Assembly: GCA_002699725.1 (NCBI GenBank)
Contig: PACE01000052.1
Location: 35,607-46,795 of the forward strand
Direction: 5' to 3'
DNA length: 11,189 nt
From: Acidimicrobiaceae bacterium
GTDB taxonomy: Bacteria > Actinomycetota > Acidimicrobiia > Acidimicrobiales > MedAcidi-G1
The notes under the pieces are model-generated. The model was not told the origin of the DNA, did not search any database, and saw only the letters and a program-made list of their open reading frames with translations. The position numbers were made by a program, and so were the translations under genes. Of this stretch, positions 5,522-11,189 are shown piece after piece. How positions within the stretch are numbered: the first letter of the stretch is position 1; each line of letters begins with the position of its first letter.

Positions 5522-6430
5522 ATGGAGGACCCCCTACACCTCGCCGACGAGGTCGCCGATGCCCTGGTCGCCGGGCGACCGGTCGTGGCCCTCGAGTCGA
5601 CGATCATCGCCCACGGAATGCCCTATCCCCGAAACGTGGAGACGGCGCTCGCCCTCGAGGCCCTCGTGCGCTCCGGGGGCGCCGTGCCCGCAACCGTCGC
5701 ACTGGTGGACGGCCTGCTCCGGGTGGGGTTGTCCGACGACGAACTCGAACGACTCGGCACCGCCGACGGGGTGGCCAAGGCCTCCCTCCGAGACGTGGGC
5801 GCCGTGCTGGCCTCTGGCCTCCTTGGAGCGACCACTGTTGCCTCCACGATGTTCGCCGCCAACCGGGCCGGCATCCGGGTATTCGCCACCGGCGGTATCG
5901 GCGGGGTCCACCGGGGCGACAACGGCGACGTCTCCGCCGACCTGACAGCCCTCGGCCGCTTTCCCGTGGCAGTGGTGTGTGCCGGCGCCAAGGCGGTGCT
6001 CGACCTGCCACGCACCCTCGAGGCGCTCGAGACCCTCGGGGTGCCGGTCCTCGGCTGGGGAACCGATGCCTTCCCGGAGTTCTGGACCAGGGGCGGCCTC
6101 CTGCCGGTCTCGGCACGGGTCGACGAAGCGTTCCAGGCGGCTGCCGTGCTCGACGCCCACTGGTCGGCCGGCCTGACGTCCGGCATCGTCCTCGGCGTGC
6201 CGATCCCCACCGAGCACGAGGCCGACCGGACTGTGATCGACGCAGCCATCGTCGAAGGCCTGACCGCCGCCGCCGCAAACGGCATCACCGGCAGCGAGGT
6301 CACGCCGTTCCTGCTGTCCCACATCGCCGACGCCACCGGCGGCGCCAGCCTCGACGCCAACGTGGCCCTCGTGCAGGAGAACACCCGCGTCGCCACCGAG
6401 GTAGCCGTCGCCCTCGCCGCTACCAGGTGA
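5522..6430 (+). CDS. psuG: Pseudouridine-5'-phosphate glycosidase
   Basis: Splits pseudouridine 5'-phosphate reversibly into uracil and ribose 5-phosphate, breaking a C-C glycosidic bond. It is cytoplasmic and Mn2+-dependent in characterised relatives. The 302-residue sequence aligns with E. coli PsuG almost end to end: VVALESTIIAHGMPYPRN (residues 21-38), VAKASLRD (84-91), GATTVASTM (102-110), the signature FATGGIGGVHRG (121-132), DVSADL (136-141), VVCAGAKAVLDL (151-162), SGI/GVPIP and TPFLL. Residues matching the catalytic Glu, Schiff-base Lys, metal Asp and second Lys are E25, K86, D140 and K157. ATG 5522 gives the normal N-terminus; ATG 5504 would add six residues. No pseudouridine kinase (psuK) or transporter lies beside it here. 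Its last 11 bases overlap the end of the convergent propeller gene. Confidence 0.95.
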   Translation: MEDPLHLADEVADALVAGRPVVALESTIIAHGMPYPRNVETALALEALVRSGGAVPATVALVDGLLRVGLSDDELERLGTADGVAKASLRDVGAVLASGLLGATTVASTMFAANRAGIRVFATGGIGGVHRGDNGDVSADLTALGRFPVAVVCAGAKAVLDLPRTLEALETLGVPVLGWGTDAFPEFWTRGGLLPVSARVDEAFQAAAVLDAHWSAGLTSGIVLGVPIPTEHEADRTVIDAAIVEGLTAAAANGITGSEVTPFLLSHIADATGGASLDANVALVQENTRVATEVAVALAATR

Positions 6431-7400
6431 CCTCGGCAAGGCCGATGCCGGACTCCCCGGCAACGGAATAGAACAGGAACGTCCGCCCACCATCCTCGAA
6501 TAGGGCCGGATCGCGCAACTGGTTGACCGGCCCGTCGGCCGCACCCCGGATCGACGGTGCCACCGGAAGGTCGGCACCCTCCCACGCCCGCTCCGGCCGC
6601 AGCACTTCGACGGGCTCGGACGCCCGCCACCTCCCCCAGTCGCCGTCGAGGTCAACGGTCGAGTGGAGGATCGCCTCGGGGGCATCGCCCACCCGAGTCC
6701 AGAACACGTGCAGGGTGCCGTCGCGCACCGTCACGGCCGAATGGCGCATGTCTCGCCCGAACAGGGTCGGCCCCTGCTCCCAACCGGTGCGCCCGTCGGC
6801 CGAGCGGTACACGACGCCGGGCATCGCGAGTGCATAGGTCGCCCCTTCGTGCCGGAAAGCCCGGAGGTAGGTGTGTGGAACCTCCCCGGGCAGTACGCGG
6901 AACCTGATCCCGTCCGTCGAGACGGCCACCTTCGAGACCTGCCGTCCCAGCCCCGCCAGGCCGTGGAAGTAGCAGACCACCTCGCCCGCCGCCTCATCGA
7001 CGTGGACGTCGGGCGAGGCCACGTGCGGGATGGTCAGGTCGCCACGCAGGTCGCTCGGCATCCGGCCGACGCCGAGGACGTCCTCGTAGCGGGCACGGAT
7101 CGCCGCTAACTGCTCGACGGAGACCTCGGGCGGTTCCGTCGGAAACCCGGAGTCGGCAAGTTGGAGGGCGCCCGGCGGGTGGACGACCCACGGTCCGGCG
7201 ACCTCGTCGGCGAACGCCAGCCGGATGTGTGCGCCCTTGTGGTCGGCGAAGTAGAGGTACAGGCGCCCCAACGGCTCCCCGATCCAGTCGGGGACGCGCA
7301 GCACCGACGGGCCCTGGATGTTGGTGCCGATGCCCGGGTGGCTGTTCGAGCCGACGATCGGAGCATCGACCAGTCGGATGGCCGTGGGCCGCCCGGTCAT
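6420..7400 (-). CDS. Five-bladed beta-propeller protein, GH43-like, function unknown
   Basis: A 326-residue protein with five recurring blade-like segments near residues 30-71, 128-167, 176-210, 218-251 and 294-324. Each has a pattern such as GRLYLYFADHKGAHIRLAFAD, GEVVCYFHG, ATYALAMPGVVYRS, GTLHVFWTRVGDA or RTFLFYSVAGESGIGLAEV. The last blade begins QLRDPALFEDGG, resembling the RDPxxFxDxG of five-bladed glycosidases (GH43, GH32, GH130 types). I cannot place all three catalytic acids of any such family, so glycosidase activity is unproven; it may be a binding or uncharacterised hydrolase protein. There is no signal peptide, so it is probably cytoplasmic. The ATG at 7400 overlaps the upstream stop by 4 nt (ATGA), with no ribosome site, implying translation coupled to the sulfotransferase-like gene. 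Confidence 0.82.
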   Translation of the reverse strand: MTGRPTAIRLVDAPIVGSNSHPGIGTNIQGPSVLRVPDWIGEPLGRLYLYFADHKGAHIRLAFADEVAGPWVVHPPGALQLADSGFPTEPPEVSVEQLAAIRARYEDVLGVGRMPSDLRGDLTIPHVASPDVHVDEAAGEVVCYFHGLAGLGRQVSKVAVSTDGIRFRVLPGEVPHTYLRAFRHEGATYALAMPGVVYRSADGRTGWEQGPTLFGRDMRHSAVTVRDGTLHVFWTRVGDAPEAILHSTVDLDGDWGRWRASEPVEVLRPERAWEGADLPVAPSIRGAADGPVNQLRDPALFEDGGRTFLFYSVAGESGIGLAEVTW

Positions 7401-8119
7401 GCCGGGATGATCGCGTACTCGGCCAAGCGGGCGTGGAGCGGGATCGCTACGTCTAGCACCGGCCGCAGGTGGTCGGGCACGGTGACGGTGCTCGGCTCCC
7501 AGGGGCGGAAGCCGGTGCTCGAGTGGGCGGCGTCGTACCAGTGCTTCGCCCAGACGCCGTCCTCGGGCTTGGGGCCGGCGGGCCACGAGAGCATGGCCTC
7601 CTCGAAGTCGATCCCCAGCCGGCCGCACAGTTCGGTCAGCGCCGCTCGCGGGTCGCTGCGCAGCACCGTGGCGTCGAGCACCACGGGCTCCTCCCCCGCC
7701 TCCATGATCGAGTCGAGCAGTTCGACCTGCACCTCGAGGCCGGTGTCGGCGAGCGTGGCGTCGTCGAGTCGGACCGCCAACGAGGCCAACATCTCGGTGG
7801 GCTCGCGTACTAACAGGATGTTGCGGCACTCGCCGAGGAAGGCCCGGTCCAGGTCGACGATGTGGTGGGCCATCTGCTTGAAGAACACCACGGGAGTGTC
7901 GTAGGCGCCGAGCATGACCTCTGCCACCACCTGCTCCCCGTCGCTGTCCCGGGTGGCGAGCACCTCGTCCCGGCCCGGGTGCACCCTGCCGGTGACGCGT
8001 AGGTAGTGGGCGTAGAGGGGCTCGTCGAGCGCCGTTGTGTCGGGGCGCTGTGCGAACGAGTACATCAGCGCCGTCGAGATGTTGCGCGGCCCCGAGCAGC
8101 AGTTGATGCGCAGGGTCAC
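7397..8119 (-). CDS. PAPS-type sulfotransferase-like P-loop protein
   Basis: A 240-residue protein. The 5'-phosphosulfate loop reads CSGPRNISTALMYSFAQRP (residues 8-26), and the 3'-phosphate motif NILLVREPTEMLASL (100-114) keeps the diagnostic R105 and S113 eight apart, as in sulfotransferases. The end, PAGPKPEDGVWAKHWYDAAHSSTGF (180-204), is strongly characteristic. As I recall, the same motifs (PRxxSTxLMYSFAQR, GPxPEDGVWAxxWY) occur in the N-terminal domain of plant branched-chain-aminotransferase-like proteins, where this domain is fused to a class IV aminotransferase. Here the aminotransferase is the gene directly upstream, overlapping by 4 nt (GTGA), so the two products probably act together. 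Transfer of sulfate from PAPS is predicted by the motifs but not proven; the acceptor is unknown. The GTG at 8119 is chosen because the P-loop begins seven residues later. Confidence 0.85.
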   Translation of the reverse strand: MTLRINCCSGPRNISTALMYSFAQRPDTTALDEPLYAHYLRVTGRVHPGRDEVLATRDSDGEQVVAEVMLGAYDTPVVFFKQMAHHIVDLDRAFLGECRNILLVREPTEMLASLAVRLDDATLADTGLEVQVELLDSIMEAGEEPVVLDATVLRSDPRAALTELCGRLGIDFEEAMLSWPAGPKPEDGVWAKHWYDAAHSSTGFRPWEPSTVTVPDHLRPVLDVAIPLHARLAEYAIIPA

Positions 8120-9033
8120 GCTCCCACGTCCCTGGCCACGGCCTCCCGGTAGAACCCCCGCAGTCGCTGCGTCATCGGTCCCGGCACGCTGCCGTCGCCG
8201 ATGCGCCGGCCGTCGACCTCGGTCACCGGCGTGAGGCCTCCGAAGGTGCCGGTCACGAACGCCTCGTCGGCGGCATAGACGTCGGTGAGCGAGTACGGGG
8301 CCTGGTGGGTCCGGATGCCGGCGGCCTCGGCCTCCTCGAGCAGGACCTCCCGGGTGATACCGTTGAGGTTGTAGACGCCGGTCGACGTCCAGAGTTCGCC
8401 GTCGCGGACGACGAAGAAGTTGGTGGCATTGCAGGTGGCCACGGCACCGGTCGGGTCGAGCATGAGCGCCTCGTCGGCGCCGGCCTTCACGGCCTGGATG
8501 AGGGCGATGACCTCGTGGAGCTTCGAGTGGCAGTTCAGGCGCTGGTCGAGCACCTCGGGGCCGGGACGTCGCACGGTGGCCGTGAACAAGGTGATGCCCT
8601 CGTCGGCCACCGACGGGTCGGCCACCTTGTGCTCGGCGATGATCACGATGTTGGGTCCGCCGATGACGTTCGACGGATGCTGAGACGGGGTCTTCTTGTC
8701 GCCACGGGTGACCATGAGGCGGACATGGGCGCCGTCGTGCATGTCGTTGCGGTCGACCGTGTCCTGCAGGGCGGCGGTCACCTCGTCCCTGGTGCGGCCG
8801 ATGTCGAGGTCGATGGCGGTGGCCCCTGCGAACAGTCGCTCGAGATGCCGGTCGAGGAAGGCGAACCGGCCGTGGTGGAGGCGGATGCCCTCCCACACGC
8901 CGTCGCCGACGAGGAAGCCGCTGTCGAACACCGAGATCTTCGCCTCGGCACGGGGAAAGAACTCGTCGTTGATCCAGATCTGCACCGAGGCGTTGCGCTC
9001 GTCGGCGAGTGCCTGATGGGTGCTGCGTGCCAT
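8116..9033 (-). CDS. Fold-type IV PLP aminotransferase (BCAT / D-amino acid aminotransferase-like)
   Basis: A 305-residue class IV aminotransferase. The N-terminal motif WINDEFFPRAEAKISVFDSGFLVGDGVWEGIRLHHGRFAFLDRHLERL (residues 20-67) is typical. The PLP lysine is K171 in LNCHSKLHEVIALIQAVKAGADEALMLD, and YNLNGITREVLLEEA (221-235) and AFVTGTFGGLTPV (258-270) bind the PLP phosphate and shape the active site. The usual Glu of the E-x4-N-x-F motif is replaced: GAVATCNATNFFVV puts Thr200 where BCAT and D-amino acid aminotransferase have Glu. This suggests a separate subfamily, possibly with altered or non-transaminase chemistry. It is the first gene of a coupled trio with the sulfotransferase-like and propeller genes. 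ATG 9033 has no Shine-Dalgarno, but a TAGGTT box lies 7 nt upstream, fitting a leaderless transcript. Confidence 0.9.
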   Translation of the reverse strand: MARSTHQALADERNASVQIWINDEFFPRAEAKISVFDSGFLVGDGVWEGIRLHHGRFAFLDRHLERLFAGATAIDLDIGRTRDEVTAALQDTVDRNDMHDGAHVRLMVTRGDKKTPSQHPSNVIGGPNIVIIAEHKVADPSVADEGITLFTATVRRPGPEVLDQRLNCHSKLHEVIALIQAVKAGADEALMLDPTGAVATCNATNFFVVRDGELWTSTGVYNLNGITREVLLEEAEAAGIRTHQAPYSLTDVYAADEAFVTGTFGGLTPVTEVDGRRIGDGSVPGPMTQRLRGFYREAVARDVGA

Positions 9034-9040
9034 CGCGGGG

Positions 9041-9046
9041 AACCTA
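9041..9046 (-). promoter_or_regulatory. Candidate -10 box for leaderless aminotransferase transcript
   Basis: On the minus strand TAGGTT fits TANNNT, and 7 nt separate it from the ATG at 9033, so the transcript would start at or next to the start codon. No -35 is evident. It suggests that the aminotransferase trio has its own promoter in addition to any read-through from the ThDP gene. Confidence 0.45.
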
Positions 9047-9062
9047 TCCAGTCGCCGCGCGT

Positions 9063-9248
9063 TCAGTCACTGCGACGTCCGACGAGGAAGACCAGACAGG
9101 CGGCGAGGAAGAACAGCGTCGACACGAGGAACAGCACGTCGCGCTCCCGGATTGCCATGGCCGTGAACCCCACCGAGCAGGCCAGGAACAGCCACCAGCT
9201 GAGGGCTTCGGAGTCGATTCGCACGGCCGGCATCCTCGCACGCGCCAC
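9063..9248 (-). CDS. Small two-helix membrane protein, function unknown
   Basis: A 61-residue product (or 56 from the internal ATG at 9233). Two hydrophobic segments, LSWWLFLACSVGFTAMAI (residues 16-33) and VLFLVSTLFFLAACLVFLVG (38-57), are joined by the charged turn RERD, and RRSD ends the chain, giving a membrane hairpin. The strand, the fit between flanking genes (23 nt after the ThDP gene, 29 nt before the aminotransferase) and a coherent hydrophobic pattern argue that it is real. It faintly recalls YrhK-type small membrane domains, but I cannot assign a family. Starts are uncertain: GTG 9248 and ATG 9233, neither with a good ribosome site. Confidence 0.68.
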   Translation of the reverse strand: MARARMPAVRIDSEALSWWLFLACSVGFTAMAIRERDVLFLVSTLFFLAACLVFLVGRRSD

Positions 9249-9271
9249 CGGGGGGAGCGAAGCCGACGCGT

Positions 9272-10954
9272 TCAGGCGCCGTCCTGCCTGGCCTGATCGA
9301 CCGTGAGGCGGGGGGTGAGCTGCTCGGTGGCGACGACGAGGTGGAGCAGCGCACCGGTCGGCGAGGCCAGCGCCCGTTCGAAGGCCGGTGCAAAGTCGGC
9401 GGTGGCAACGACCTGCTCGGCGTGGAGGCCGTAGGCGCCGGCGATCGCCACGAAGTCGGGGTTCACCAGGTCGGTGCCCACCACCCGACCGGGATGGTGG
9501 ATCTCCTGGTGCATCCGGATCGTGCCGTAGGTCGAGTTGTCGACGACCAGAACGATCGGTCGGGCGTCCTCCTGGAGTGCGGTGCCGAGTTCGACCATGT
9601 TCATCTGTAGGTCACCATCACCGGCGAAGCAGACAACCGTGCGTTCCGGGTCGGCCAGCTTCGCGGCCACCGCTGCCGGTAGGCCGTAGCCCATGGTCCC
9701 GTTCTGCGGCCCCAGGAGGCGGGCCCGGTCGCCGTAGACCAGGAACTTGTTGGGCCAGACGCTGAAGTTACCGGCGCCGTTGGCAACGATGACGTCGTCT
9801 GGGAGCCGATCTCGCAGCCAGGCAGTGACCTCGCCCATGTCGAGTTCGCCGAGTTGGGGCGGGCAGTCGAGCGTGTCGAGGAACGCCGAACGGCGCTCGG
9901 CACGCCATCGGGCCCACCGGGCACGACCCTCGAGGTCGACGTTTGCGAGTGCTCCGGCCATCTCGTTCGGGCCGGCATGGACCGTGCGGTCGGCATCGAC
10001 GACCTTTCCGAACTCTGCCTCCGAGGCGTGGACGTGGATGATCGACTGCCCGGGCGGCCGCTCCGACGAGCCGGCACCGAAAAGCGTGTAGGCGCCCGTC
10101 GCCATCTCGCCAAACCGGGCGTTCAGTGCGACCACCACGTCGGCCTCGACGAGTGCCCGACGAACCGCTGCCGGCATGGCCACTCCCGCCTCGCCGGCGT
10201 AGCGATCGTCGGTGTTGTCGAACAGGTCGTGGCGCCGGAATGTGACGACGACGGGGAGGTCGTTGCGTTCGGCGAACGACCGCAGGTGAACCCGCCCGGC
10301 GTCCGTCCATCCGCCACCGCCGACCAGCAGCACCGGTCGCTCGGCGCCTGCGAGGACACCGCACACCGAGGCGATGTCGCCATCCGACGGCGGCCGCTCC
10401 TCGACCTCCACGCATGGCCCGGGAACAGCGGTCGTCAGTTCCCGCAACACGTCTTCCGGGAGCGACACCACCACTGGACCCGGCCGGTCCGAGCACGCCA
10501 CGGTCATGGCCCGTTCGACGATCGCCGGGATGTCGTCGGCCGACTGGACCTCGACGACCCACTTGGCGAGGTCGTCGAAGAACGAGCGGTACTCGACCTC
10601 CTGGAAGGCCTCGAGGCCCCGGTGCTCGAGTTCGACCTGGCCGACGAGGAGCAGCATCGGCGTCGAGTTCTGACGTGCGGCATGGACGCCGATCGAGGCG
10701 TTGGTGGCGCCCGGGCCACGGGTCACGAGGCAGACACCGGGTCGACCCGTGAGTTGGCCGTGGGCCTCGGCCATGTAGGCCGCGCCGCCCTCCTGTCGAC
10801 AGCCGACGAAGCGCAGGCGATCGGCCGCGTCGTACAGGGCGTCGAGCACGGCGAGGTAGCTCTCGCCGGGGACCCCGAAGGCGGTGTCGACCCCCTGGGC
10901 GAGCAGGCAGTCGACGAGCAACTGCCCGCCGGTCCTCTCCCCGGGTGTTCCCAT
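9272..10954 (-). CDS. Acetolactate synthase-like thiamine-diphosphate enzyme
   Basis: A 560-residue ThDP enzyme with all three domains. The pyrimidine domain has the catalytic Glu E55 in GCRQEGGAAYMAEAHGQLTGRPGVCLVTRGPGATN. The central domain covers about 190-340 (VLLVGGGGWTDAG). The pyrophosphate domain has GPQNGTMGYGLPAAVAAKLADP and the metal motif GDGDLQMNMVELGTAL, with GDG at 446-448 and its Asn at 473 (DNSTYG). QMNMVEL and the overall layout most resemble the large subunit of acetohydroxyacid synthase, but many decarboxylases and carboligases share them, and no small regulatory subunit is encoded nearby. The substrate is a 2-oxoacid of unknown type. ATG 10954 is preferred because GAGGA lies 8 nt upstream; ATG 10963 is possible. 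It is divergent from the SDR gene and may be read through into the small membrane protein and aminotransferase genes. Confidence 0.88.
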   Translation of the reverse strand: MGTPGERTGGQLLVDCLLAQGVDTAFGVPGESYLAVLDALYDAADRLRFVGCRQEGGAAYMAEAHGQLTGRPGVCLVTRGPGATNASIGVHAARQNSTPMLLLVGQVELEHRGLEAFQEVEYRSFFDDLAKWVVEVQSADDIPAIVERAMTVACSDRPGPVVVSLPEDVLRELTTAVPGPCVEVEERPPSDGDIASVCGVLAGAERPVLLVGGGGWTDAGRVHLRSFAERNDLPVVVTFRRHDLFDNTDDRYAGEAGVAMPAAVRRALVEADVVVALNARFGEMATGAYTLFGAGSSERPPGQSIIHVHASEAEFGKVVDADRTVHAGPNEMAGALANVDLEGRARWARWRAERRSAFLDTLDCPPQLGELDMGEVTAWLRDRLPDDVIVANGAGNFSVWPNKFLVYGDRARLLGPQNGTMGYGLPAAVAAKLADPERTVVCFAGDGDLQMNMVELGTALQEDARPIVLVVDNSTYGTIRMHQEIHHPGRVVGTDLVNPDFVAIAGAYGLHAEQVVATADFAPAFERALASPTGALLHLVVATEQLTPRLTVDQARQDGA

Positions 10955-11048
10955 GCCGCGCATCCTCGCACGGTGCTGTGCCGCCGTGGAATCTCGGAGC
11001 GTTAACGTCCCGGTCGAACAGGCGATTCGAACCCCACGGAGGGCTGCA
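10955..11048. promoter_or_regulatory. Divergent ThDP-enzyme / SDR intergenic region
   Basis: This 94-bp gap must drive both divergent genes. It holds an 8-bp palindrome CGTTAACG (11000-11007) and an inverted repeat TCGAA-N7-TTCGA (11014-11030). The latter is a possible weak operator. I could not define a convincing -35/-10 pair on either strand. GGAATCTCGG occurs at 10988 and again at 11057, probably by chance. Confidence 0.35.
11038..11042 (+). promoter_or_regulatory. Ribosome binding site of the SDR gene
   Basis: GGAGG, 6 nt upstream of the ATG at 11049, is the best Shine-Dalgarno in the window. It fixes the start and indicates a leadered transcript, unlike several neighbours. Confidence 0.75.
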
Positions 11049-11189
11049 ATGGACCTCGGAATCTCGGGACGCACAGCGCTGGTGACCGGCGCATCGGCCG
11101 GTCTCGGACTGGCGTGCGCACAGGCACTGGCTGCGGAGGGCGTGCGCGTGGCGGTGGCTTCCCGTTCGGCCGACAAGCTGGCCGCTGCT
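11049..11189 (+). CDS. SDR-family NAD(P)-dependent oxidoreductase, N-terminal fragment (runs off window)
   Basis: Only the first 47 codons are present. They read MDLGISGRTALVTGASAGLG and continue with LACAQALAAEGVRVAVASRSADKLAAA. This is the Rossmann entry of a short-chain dehydrogenase: the cofactor motif TGxxxGxG is residues 14-21 (TGASAGLG), and VAVASRS ends the second strand. The Ser-Arg there hints at NADP(H) preference. The catalytic Tyr and Lys lie beyond the edge, so the substrate cannot be inferred. The start is well supported by GGAGG 6 nt upstream. It is divergent from the ThDP gene; both might handle keto or hydroxy acids, but that is a guess. Confidence 0.87.
   Translation, partial: MDLGISGRTALVTGASAGLGLACAQALAAEGVRVAVASRSADKLAAA

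Noticed and set aside
7401..7829. A 143-residue upstream extension of the propeller gene
   Set aside because: It is the wrong-frame reading of the sulfotransferase-like gene, Arg/Gly/Pro-rich. The coupled ATGA start at 7400 is better.
8120..8896. An upstream extension of the sulfotransferase-like protein into the aminotransferase gene
   Set aside because: The extension is an Arg/His-rich shadow of the aminotransferase frame. The P-loop begins seven residues after GTG 8119.
11021..11040. A TTCGA-containing stretch resembling a tRNA T-loop (GGGGTTCGAATCG on the minus strand)
   Set aside because: The flanking bases do not pair as a 5-bp T-stem, and no acceptor, D or anticodon arm can be placed in the 94-bp gap.
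10955..11176. A 74-residue N-terminal extension of the ThDP enzyme
   Set aside because: It would overlap the SDR gene and the whole intergenic region, and the ThDP fold begins normally after ATG 10954, which has a ribosome site.

Overview
The window is a compact, G+C-rich bacterial chromosome segment (roughly two thirds G+C by eye). GTG starts are common, genes are nearly abutting, and several starts have a -10-like TANNNT box about 7 nt upstream and no Shine-Dalgarno. This fits an actinobacterium, and the gene mix (PutA without a DNA-binding domain, CaiB/BaiF CoA-transferase, C45 hydrolase, PsuG, thiamine-diphosphate enzyme, SDR) suggests a free-living heterotroph such as an acidimicrobial lineage. 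That placement is inference. There are no rRNA, tRNA, CRISPR or insertion-sequence genes, and no intergenic gap exceeds about 160 bp.

Layout. (1) 1-1604, minus: 5' part of a bifunctional proline dehydrogenase/P5C dehydrogenase (putA), cut by the window edge. It is divergent from a plus-strand PAS-AraC regulator (1657-2409), a likely local regulator of proline catabolism. (2) 5365-2417, minus: a three-gene run of C45/AAT-like Ntn-hydrolase, GNAT acetyltransferase and family III CoA-transferase. It converges on the regulator with only 7 bp between stop codons. (3) 5366-5521: a divergent control region with a perfect 21-bp palindrome and two more inverted repeats. It separates the C45 run from psuG (5522-6430, plus), a pseudouridine-5'-phosphate glycosidase. 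(4) 10954-6420, minus: an acetolactate-synthase-like ThDP enzyme, a 61-residue two-helix membrane protein, then a tightly coupled trio of fold-type IV aminotransferase, PAPS-type sulfotransferase-like protein and five-bladed beta-propeller protein. Both junctions in the trio are 4-nt stop/start overlaps. (5) 11049-11189, plus: the start of an SDR oxidoreductase, divergent from the ThDP gene.

The most interesting unit is the aminotransferase/sulfotransferase/propeller trio. The first two domains are, as I recall, fused in plant 'branched-chain aminotransferase-like' proteins, so the bacterial pair probably works together. The aminotransferase also lacks the conserved Glu that normally contacts the PLP ring nitrogen. 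The substrate is unknown. The second point of interest is the palindrome-rich switch between the C45 operon and psuG, whose regulator is not encoded here.
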